Shown piece by piece: positions 13,019 to 18,465 of a stretch of 18,465 nt of DNA. Below the pieces are notes generated by a model, which saw nothing but the letters and a program-made list of their open reading frames with translations, was not told the origin of the DNA and made no database searches. Source of the DNA: Gemmatimonadota bacterium. GTDB taxonomy: Bacteria; Gemmatimonadota; Gemmatimonadetes; Gemmatimonadales; GWC2-71-9. How positions within the stretch are numbered: position 1 is the first letter of the stretch; every line of letters begins with the position of its first letter. The position numbers and the translations under genes were made by a program. The stretch covers positions 1-18,465 of the forward strand of contig QHUQ01000025.1 in assembly GCA_003221985.1 (NCBI GenBank), given 5' to 3'.

Positions 13019-14920
13019 CTAGCGTAGCACCGCGTCGCCGTCCCGCGCGTGCGACTCCATCTGCCGTTTCACCATCTCGTAGTAGGTTCCGCGCGCCCGC
13101 ATGAGATCTTCGTGCGGGCCACGTTCGATGACGGCGCCGTTCTCCATGAGCAGAATGAGGTCGGCGCGCCGAATTGTGGAGAGCCGGTGCGCGATCACGA
13201 ACGTGGTACGGCCGGCGAGCAGATCCGCCATCGAGGCCTGTATCAGCTGCTCGCTTTCGGTGTCCAAATTGCTGGTCGCCTCGTCGAGAATGAGGATCTG
13301 CGGCGACGCGAGGATCGCGCGCGCGATGGCGAGCCGCTGCTGCTGGCCGCCCGACAGCTTCACGCCCCGTTCCCCGATCCACGTCTCGTAGCCTTGCGGC
13401 AGGCGCACGATGAATTCGTGCGCGTTAGCCCGCTGCGCGGCATCCTCGACCTCGGCGTCGGTCGCATCGTGCCGGCCATACGCAAGGTTGTCGCGCACCG
13501 AGCCGTCGAACAGGAACACCTCCTGCTGCACGATCGCGAGCAGGTCGCGGTAGCTCCGCAGCTGCAGATCGCGTATGTCGGTGTCATTCAGCAGGATCCG
13601 GCCGCGCGTCGGATCGTGGAAGCGGGCGACCAGATCCGTCACGGTCGTCTTCCCCGCTCCGCTGCGCCCCACCAGCGCCACCACGGAGCCGCCCGGCACG
13701 GCGACGTTGAAGTCACGCACCACCGGCTGCCCGGCGCGGTACTCGAAGGCGACGTCGTCGAAGCGCAGCTCGCGCACCAGCGCCGGGGCCGGGCGAGCAT
13801 GCGGCCGATCCGGCTTGTCGTCCTCCATCGCGAGCACTTCGAACACGCGCTCCATCGCGGCGAGCGAGCGCTGCATCTCCGAAAACGAGTTGACGATGTT
13901 CCACACCGGATTGAGCAGCAGGAACATGTACCACTGAAACGCCATGATGTCACCGACGCTCGCCCGGCCGACGATGTTCAGGTAGCCGCCGAACCATACG
14001 ATGACCACGCTGATGCCCGCCTCCAGCAGCCCCCACGACGTCCACAACAGCAGCTCGCGGCGGTGCGCGAACAGCTCTTTGCGCAGCACGGTGTGGCGGC
14101 CGAGCATGTAGCTGAGCAGCTCCTGGATCTCCTGGCGGAACGCCCGCACCACCCGGATGCCCGCGAACGTCTCGCCGACGCGGCCGTCGACCACTTCCAC
14201 ATCTTTCCGCACGGAGCGGTAGATGGGGCGAATGCGCCGCGTGAAAATGAGACTCAGCACCATCACGCCCGGAATGATCGCCATGGCCGTCAACGCGAGC
14301 TGCCAGTTGAGGGCGATCAGGATGACGATCGCGATGACCAACCGGATGACCGAAATGGCGGGCGACACGATCGCCATCTGGAGCAGGCCCGTCGTCGTCT
14401 CGACGTCCCCGGTGAGACGGGACAGAATGCCCCCCGTCTTCATCTCCCACAGGCGCGGCAGTGGCAGGTGCAGCAGGCGCTCGTACAGCGAGCGGCGCAG
14501 CGACAGCATGACGCGCACATTGAGCAGCCGCTGGCGGTAGTCCTTGAACCCGCCGCCCACGTGCGAGAGGACGACCACCGACAGGAACACGAGGCCGGTG
14601 AGGTTCAGCCGGGTCAACCGGGCGGCGTTGTCGAGGCCCTTGTTCAGGATGACGTGGTCGACGATGAACCGGATGAACAGCGGCTCGATCATCTGCAGGC
14701 CGGCCACGACCAGGGCGAGCAGGAACACCGCACCGAGCGCGTTGCGGTGCGGCTTTAACCAACGCAGGTATTCGCGCATGTACGCGCGTCGAGCGCCCGG
14801 GCGCGCGGGGGTTGCCGGGGGAGGACCTCCATCATCGTCGGACTTGGCGTCGAGGCGCCGCTGTTTATAGTCCTCGACGAACTCCTGGTAGCGCTTCCTG
14901 GACGAACGAGCGGGGCTCAC
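13019..14920 (-). CDS. ABC exporter, fused membrane and ATPase domains (MsbA-like)
   Basis: Half-size ABC exporter that would homodimerise in the inner membrane to flip or export lipids, peptides or drugs. The 633-aa chain has an N-terminal charged tail (1-50), a six-helix membrane domain (about 60-345) and a nucleotide-binding domain with Walker A GRSGAGKTT (418-426), Q-loop Q465, signature LSGGQQQR (522-529), Walker B ILILDEATSNLD (542-553) and H-loop H578 (IAHRLST). All catalytic residues are intact. Substrate cannot be read from sequence; lipid A or multidrug are the usual guesses. The start is GTG 14920, which lies inside a hairpin and has no Shine-Dalgarno; ATG at residue 48 is a possible later start. 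The gene is 39 nt downstream of the propeller gene. Confidence 0.94.
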   Translation of the reverse strand: MSPARSSRKRYQEFVEDYKQRRLDAKSDDDGGPPPATPARPGARRAYMREYLRWLKPHRNALGAVFLLALVVAGLQMIEPLFIRFIVDHVILNKGLDNAARLTRLNLTGLVFLSVVVLSHVGGGFKDYRQRLLNVRVMLSLRRSLYERLLHLPLPRLWEMKTGGILSRLTGDVETTTGLLQMAIVSPAISVIRLVIAIVILIALNWQLALTAMAIIPGVMVLSLIFTRRIRPIYRSVRKDVEVVDGRVGETFAGIRVVRAFRQEIQELLSYMLGRHTVLRKELFAHRRELLLWTSWGLLEAGISVVIVWFGGYLNIVGRASVGDIMAFQWYMFLLLNPVWNIVNSFSEMQRSLAAMERVFEVLAMEDDKPDRPHARPAPALVRELRFDDVAFEYRAGQPVVRDFNVAVPGGSVVALVGRSGAGKTTVTDLVARFHDPTRGRILLNDTDIRDLQLRSYRDLLAIVQQEVFLFDGSVRDNLAYGRHDATDAEVEDAAQRANAHEFIVRLPQGYETWIGERGVKLSGGQQQRLAIARAILASPQILILDEATSNLDTESEQLIQASMADLLAGRTTFVIAHRLSTIRRADLILLMENGAVIERGPHEDLMRARGTYYEMVKRQMESHARDGDAVLR

Positions 14921-14939
14921 GAGGGAACGTGAACCCCGC
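14910..14939 (-). promoter_or_regulatory. Hairpin covering the start codon of the ABC exporter
   Basis: In the minus-strand RNA 14939-14929 pairs with 14920-14910: 11 base pairs including one G-U, around an 8-nt loop. On the plus-strand RNA the wobble would be a C-A mismatch, so the structure fits the coding-strand transcript. It contains the GTG start at its 3' arm. No U tract follows, so it is a weak candidate for an intrinsic terminator of the propeller gene and a better one for a translation-limiting element. Confidence 0.5.
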
Positions 14940-14959
14940 CATTCGCCGGAGTCAATATC

Positions 14960-16966
14960 TTACTTGCCGAGATCGGCCACTACCGCGATCAGCGCTCGGA
15001 GTTTCGGCTGATCGGTCGATCGCTGCACGTCGGCGTTGAGCTGCGTCGCCACCTGACTCAGCTGATCCCGACGCGCCTGCCCCGAAGCCCGCTCGGCCCG
15101 GGTGAGCGCGTCACGGGTGGCGTTGATCCGTTGCCGGGGGAGTCCGTTGGAGCGTGCCAACTGATCCAGGTACGCGCGCGCCACCACGAAGCTCGCCGGC
15201 CAGACCAGCTGCTGCTGGTCCTGTGCGTTTAAGTAATCGAAATGCACCAGCTTCGCCGCGTCGATCTCGTTCTGCGTGAGCAGCGTGTTCGGCGTCAGCT
15301 CGAAGATGTCGAGTCCGCGCGCGATCTCGGAGCTGACGATGTAGCCGTTGTACCAGTACGCCGACCACGACCCTGCGCCCACGAGCTTCGTGGAATCCAT
15401 CGGTCCGCGATCGAAGTAGGCGATCTCCCGGGGGTGCGACGGATCGGTCCAGTCGAACACCGAAACGCCGCCCTGATACCAGCCCTGCGCCATGATGTCC
15501 CGGCCAGGAACCGGGATCAGCGTGCCGTTGTGCGCGACGCAGTTCTCGTTCGGGGTCTGCGCGACGGGGAGCTTGTAGTAGCTCTGGAACGTCATGGTGC
15601 CCGCGGCGAGGGTGAAAACAGCGTCCGCACCCCACTCGGGTTTGTCGGTCACGCGGCAGCGCGGCTGCAAGCCGCCACCCCACTCGTCGGTGAACAGGAC
15701 CTTGGTGCCGTCGTTGTTGAACGTGGCGGAGTGCCAGAACGAGAAGTTCGAATCGGCGACGGCGCCGATCCGCGTGGGATTCGCGACGTCGCGAATGTCG
15801 AGCAGCAGCCCGTAGCCCCCGCATGCCCCGCCCGCCAGGCCGATCGCCGGATACACGGTGATGTCGTGGCACTGCGTCGGGCCGGGCCGGGGACCCGTGC
15901 GCGGCGGCCCCTGGACGATGAGATCGACGATCTGTTGCACATTGGCGCGGAACGTCGCCGTGTCGGCGGCCGTCGGCGCGCCTGTGCCCCCGCGCGCCTT
16001 GACGATGCTGTCGAGCCGGAACCTCACGAAGTTCGGGCCGAGGACGATGTCGACGGTATCTCGCTGCTCTTTGATTTGGGCGGTATACCCGCCCGCTGCC
16101 CGGGCCGAATCCGCCACGCGTTTCGCTTCGGCGAGATCCTGGGGTGCGGCCGCATGGGTCGGCGCCTCGGTCAAATCCTGGAAGATGCGGGGCGAGCTGA
16201 CGATGTGCGCCTGCTCGGGATGCGCCAGCGGAACCTGAATGACCTCGATCCGGAAGAGCGCGGTCTGGGGATTCGAATCGGGCTGTGCGGCCGAGCAGCC
16301 GGCCAGCTCATTCGGCGAGCGCACGGGAGCCGAGCCCGACACATAGATGTAGACGTTGTCCGTGTCGGTGGGTGACGTCACGACGGTATGGGTATGCGAC
16401 CCGCGGCACGTCTGCACGTCGGTGATGTGCCGCGGATTGGAGAGATCGGTGCCGTCGAAGATCCGGATGCCGCGCAGCCGGTCATGGCTCACGGTGTCGG
16501 ACACGCCCTGCGTGCCGCAATCGGTCCGCCCATTCAGCGCTTCACCGGAGACGAAGAGGAAGTTGCGATAGACCGACACGTCGCTCTGCGACCCGGGACA
16601 GACGAACGCCTTGAACAGCTTCGGCACCTTGGGGTTGGTGATGTCCCACACCTGCAGGCCGTTGAAGTTGCCCTGGATGACGAAATTGCCGCGGAACGTC
16701 AGGTCCGAATTGATAAAACGGAAGTCGCCGGGCGTGTCGCGGTTGATGAACTCGGGCGAGGGGGGCGTGTTCGACACGAGCCGCATGTTCCAGCCGGCCT
16801 CGCCCGCATTGAACCACCCGGCGCGCAGGCCGATGCGTGGATCGGGCGCCGGCGCCGTGGTGCGTGGCGTAGCGGACGCCACTGGTGTATTCGACTGTGC
16901 CCGGCCCGTCGAGGCAACGATGGCGGACGCAGCGAGTGGAAACACATACAGAATTCGCGAGTTCAC
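14960..16966 (-). CDS. Secreted LVIVD-type beta-propeller protein
   Basis: A 668-aa exported protein of unknown biochemical role. Residues 1-23 form a signal peptide (cleavage likely around GRA-Q). The body has repeated blades of the LVIVD/YVTN kind, for example NFVIQGNFNGLQVWDITNP, YGLLLDIRDVANP and GGVSVFDWTDPSHP. Several blades start with a His at an equivalent place: SHTH (190-193), CHDI (366-369), WHSA (411-414) and AHNG (478-481). A helical insertion (about 265-350) interrupts the propeller and a helical C-terminal region (about 565-668) follows it. Eight or more cysteines suggest disulphides. GTG 16966 overlaps the stop of the DUF305 gene as GTGA, with GGAG 6 nt upstream, so the two proteins are made together and probably act together outside the cytoplasm. 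Confidence 0.88.
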   Translation of the reverse strand: MNSRILYVFPLAASAIVASTGRAQSNTPVASATPRTTAPAPDPRIGLRAGWFNAGEAGWNMRLVSNTPPSPEFINRDTPGDFRFINSDLTFRGNFVIQGNFNGLQVWDITNPKVPKLFKAFVCPGSQSDVSVYRNFLFVSGEALNGRTDCGTQGVSDTVSHDRLRGIRIFDGTDLSNPRHITDVQTCRGSHTHTVVTSPTDTDNVYIYVSGSAPVRSPNELAGCSAAQPDSNPQTALFRIEVIQVPLAHPEQAHIVSSPRIFQDLTEAPTHAAAPQDLAEAKRVADSARAAGGYTAQIKEQRDTVDIVLGPNFVRFRLDSIVKARGGTGAPTAADTATFRANVQQIVDLIVQGPPRTGPRPGPTQCHDITVYPAIGLAGGACGGYGLLLDIRDVANPTRIGAVADSNFSFWHSATFNNDGTKVLFTDEWGGGLQPRCRVTDKPEWGADAVFTLAAGTMTFQSYYKLPVAQTPNENCVAHNGTLIPVPGRDIMAQGWYQGGVSVFDWTDPSHPREIAYFDRGPMDSTKLVGAGSWSAYWYNGYIVSSEIARGLDIFELTPNTLLTQNEIDAAKLVHFDYLNAQDQQQLVWPASFVVARAYLDQLARSNGLPRQRINATRDALTRAERASGQARRDQLSQVATQLNADVQRSTDQPKLRALIAVVADLGK

Positions 16967-17541
16967 TGAGAGCTCCGTTTGAGGGCGTCCAGCATCAGAG
17001 TCATGCGATTGATTTCGGTCGTTTGATCGGCGTTCACGTCGGAGGCAAACCGGAAGATGGGCCCATCCTGCGCCGCGCCGGGGACCGCGAGCAGCTGCTG
17101 CACCATCGTGATCGCGCCTTGATGGTGCTGGATCATGAACGTGAGAAACAGCCGGTCGAACTCGGGGCCGCGCGCCGCGTCGAGCTGCTGCATCTGCTCG
17201 GGCGTCAGCATGCCCGGCATCAGCATCGGGTGATCCATCCCCTGCATGATGTGGCCGCGCGGATCGGCCGGGGGAACGTACTCGCCATGCTCGCGCAGCC
17301 AGCGCTGCGCGAATGCGATCTCATCGTTCTGCGCGACGACGATGCGCTCGCACAACACCTGGAGCGAAGCACTCGCTCCATGCGAGCCGCACCACCCCGC
17401 CATCTGGATCGCCTGCGCGTGGTGGCCGATCATTCCGGCTACGAAATGCACGTCTGCGTCGGTGTAGTTTTTCTTGGGGGCCTGGCCGGCCAGCGCCACC
17501 GGGGCGGCGGCCGCCAGGAGCAAGGCAACTCGTCTCATCAT
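16963..17541 (-). CDS. DUF305 family secreted protein, Met/His-rich
   Basis: A 192-aa exported four-helix (ferritin-like) protein of the DUF305 family, some members of which are linked to copper. An N-terminal signal peptide covers about 1-20 (MMRRVALLLAAAAPVALAGQ). The two family motifs are GMIGHHAQAIQMA (His40-His41) and FMIQHHQGAITMV (His139-His140). Between them lies a Met/His-rich loop (97-118: HIMQGMDHPMLMPGML, then EQM) of the sort that binds Cu(I). ATG 17541 (an ATGATG pair) is chosen because the signal peptide begins there; the open frame upstream to 17607 is not protein-like. No Shine-Dalgarno is present, but TAGTTT ends 7 nt upstream. Overlaps the propeller gene by 4 nt. Confidence 0.92.
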   Translation of the reverse strand: MMRRVALLLAAAAPVALAGQAPKKNYTDADVHFVAGMIGHHAQAIQMAGWCGSHGASASLQVLCERIVVAQNDEIAFAQRWLREHGEYVPPADPRGHIMQGMDHPMLMPGMLTPEQMQQLDAARGPEFDRLFLTFMIQHHQGAITMVQQLLAVPGAAQDGPIFRFASDVNADQTTEINRMTLMLDALKRSSQ

Positions 17542-17554
17542 CCCTAATAAACTA
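17542..17554 (-). promoter_or_regulatory. Candidate -10 box for leaderless DUF305-propeller transcript
   Basis: TAGTTT on the minus strand (17554-17549) followed by ATTAGGG and ATG, a 7-nt gap. No convincing -35 is seen. Shares the 91-nt divergent intergenic region with the ligase promoter candidate. Confidence 0.4.
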
Positions 17555-17621
17555 CCCAGAATCACCGGGCTGACGAGCACCCGCGCGCAGGTTGACAAAT
17601 GAAACACATCCGTCCCCAGCG

Positions 17622-17632
17622 TACTTTACAGC
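17622..17632 (+). promoter_or_regulatory. Candidate -10 box for leaderless ligase transcript
   Basis: TACTTT (17622-17627) ends 5 nt before the ligase ATG at 17633 and no Shine-Dalgarno is present. A perfect TTGACA lies at 17592-17597 but 24 nt away, too far for a normal spacer, so the -35 is unresolved. Confidence 0.35.
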
Positions 17633-18465
17633 ATGCTGACCCCACCCATCGAACCCATGCTCGCCAAGCTCACTGAGGAGGTTCCGCAGGACGGCGACTT
17701 CCTGTTCGAGCCCAAGTGGGACGGCTTTCGCGCGATCGTGTTTCGCGACCGCGATGGCGTCTTCATCCAGAGCCGAGAGCTGCGGCCCCTCGATCGCTAC
17801 TTCCCCGAGCTCCACGCCGTGTTGCTCGAGCAGCTGCCGGGCGGCGTCGTCCTGGACGGCGAGATCGTGATGCCCACCTCCCACGGTCTCGATTTCGGCG
17901 GGTTGCAGATGCGGCTGCATCCGGCGGCGTCCCGGGTCGAGAAGCTCGCGAAGGCGATGCCAACCGCGTTCGTCGCTTTCGATCTCCTGGCGGTGGATGG
18001 GAAGAGTCTGCTGAGCGAGCCGCAGGCGGACCGCCGCGCGAAGCTCGAGAAGCTCTTCAAGAAGATTCGCAAACCCCTCTACCTCACGCCGATGACGCGC
18101 GATCGCGCGGTCGCGGTCGATTGGCTGAAGCGCTTCGAAGGCGCGGGACTCGACGGCGTGGTCGCGAAGCCTGCCACCGCGCCGTATCAGCCTGGCAAGC
18201 GCGCAATGTTCAAGATCAAGCACGCGCGCACCGCCGATTGCGTCGTCGCCGGATTCCGCTGGCACAAGAGCGGCAAGGATACTCTCGGCTCCCTGCTCCT
18301 GGGGCTGTACGACGACGCGGGCACGCTCCAGCACGTCGGCGTCACCTCGGCATTTACGATGGCGATGCGCAAGCAGGTGGTGAAAGAGCTGGCACCGCTG
18401 CGCAAGGACGCGTTGCACCGTCATCCGTGGCGAAAGTGGGCGGAGATCGAGGCGGACTCGGGCCG
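17633..18465 (+). CDS. ligC: ATP-dependent DNA ligase, LigC type (3' end outside window)
   Basis: Seals nicks in DNA using ATP; LigC enzymes are accessory ligases used in repair alongside the NAD-dependent LigA. About 277 codons are present. The adenylation domain shows EPKWDGFRA with catalytic Lys28 (KxDG), LDGEIV (74-79), FVAFDLL (113-119), FEGAGLDGVVAKP (168-180) and MFKIKHARTADCVVAGFR (192-209). An oligonucleotide-binding domain begins with SLLLGLYDDAGTLQHVGV. The N-terminus starts directly at the ligase domain with no polymerase or nuclease module, and FEGAGLDGVVAKP is typical of LigC rather than LigD. No Ku gene is visible, but the window ends here. ATG 17633 is followed by MLTPPIEPMLAKL, the usual beginning; no Shine-Dalgarno precedes it. 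Confidence 0.93.
   Translation, partial: MLTPPIEPMLAKLTEEVPQDGDFLFEPKWDGFRAIVFRDRDGVFIQSRELRPLDRYFPELHAVLLEQLPGGVVLDGEIVMPTSHGLDFGGLQMRLHPAASRVEKLAKAMPTAFVAFDLLAVDGKSLLSEPQADRRAKLEKLFKKIRKPLYLTPMTRDRAVAVDWLKRFEGAGLDGVVAKPATAPYQPGKRAMFKIKHARTADCVVAGFRWHKSGKDTLGSLLLGLYDDAGTLQHVGVTSAFTMAMRKQVVKELAPLRKDALHRHPWRKWAEIEADSG

Noticed and set aside
13049..14758. 569-codon plus-strand open frame opposite the ABC exporter
   Set aside because: His/Gln/Asp-rich shadow; the minus strand has intact Walker A, signature and Walker B motifs.
17592..17597. Perfect TTGACA upstream of the ligase
   Set aside because: The nearest -10-like box is 24 nt away, so it does not make a normal promoter; noted only in the ligase box entry.
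17542..17607. Upstream extension of the DUF305 gene
   Set aside because: A typical signal peptide starts at 17541; the extension would mask it and covers the divergent promoter region.
17552..18424. Minus-strand open frame of 290 codons opposite the ligase
   Set aside because: Antisense shadow; the plus strand encodes a well-conserved ATP-dependent ligase running off the window end.
1..18465. CRISPR arrays, tRNA, rRNA, transposases or prophage genes
   Set aside because: No spaced direct repeats, cloverleaf-like or rRNA-like sequence, integrase or transposase motif was seen on either strand.

Overview
The window is a GC-rich, tightly packed bacterial chromosome segment with no rRNA, tRNA, phage, transposase or CRISPR signal. 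Gene content fits a Gram-negative soil-type lineage, and Gemmatimonadota is my best guess: a full mreBCD-mrdA-rodA elongation set, an archaeal/planctomycete-style histidyl-tRNA synthetase, an LVIVD propeller with a DUF305 partner, a LigC-type ATP-dependent ligase, and a membrane protein of a type I associate with that phylum. This assignment is inference from family resemblance only.

Region 1 (1-8746, all minus strand) is one long co-directional run. In transcription order it is mreB, mreC, mreD, mrdA (PBP2), rodA, accD, folC and hisS (3' end outside the window). Most junctions overlap or nearly touch. The first five genes build the lateral cell wall; accD makes malonyl-CoA, folC polyglutamylates folate and hisS charges tRNA-His. 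A promoter candidate lies at 8792-8820. accD and hisS also have -10-like boxes just before their start codons, so they may be transcribed separately as well.

Region 2 (8866-10264, plus strand) is a divergent two-gene cassette: a small 2[4Fe-4S] ferredoxin overlapping by 8 nt an archaeal-type geranylgeranyl reductase family flavoprotein. It looks like a self-contained electron donor plus isoprenoid-saturating enzyme.

Region 3 (10218-17541, minus strand) holds, in transcription order: a secreted Met/His-rich DUF305 protein, a secreted LVIVD-type beta-propeller (GTGA-coupled), an MsbA-like ABC exporter, a peroxiredoxin, an uncharacterised multi-pass membrane protein, an uncharacterised membrane-anchored protein and a NodB-fold polysaccharide deacetylase. 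The deacetylase has no ordinary start codon upstream of its conserved N-terminus, begins beside a 12-C homopolymer and carries a 28-bp perfect palindrome in frame.

Region 4 (17633-18465, plus strand) is the 5' part of a LigC-type ATP-dependent DNA ligase, divergent from the DUF305 gene.

The most unusual signals are: repeated TANNNT boxes 5-7 nt before start codons that lack Shine-Dalgarno sequences (leaderless transcription); the ferredoxin/reductase cassette; the C12 tract and missing start of the deacetylase; the intragenic palindrome; and a probable CTG start of folC. No stretch over 300 bases lacks a gene.
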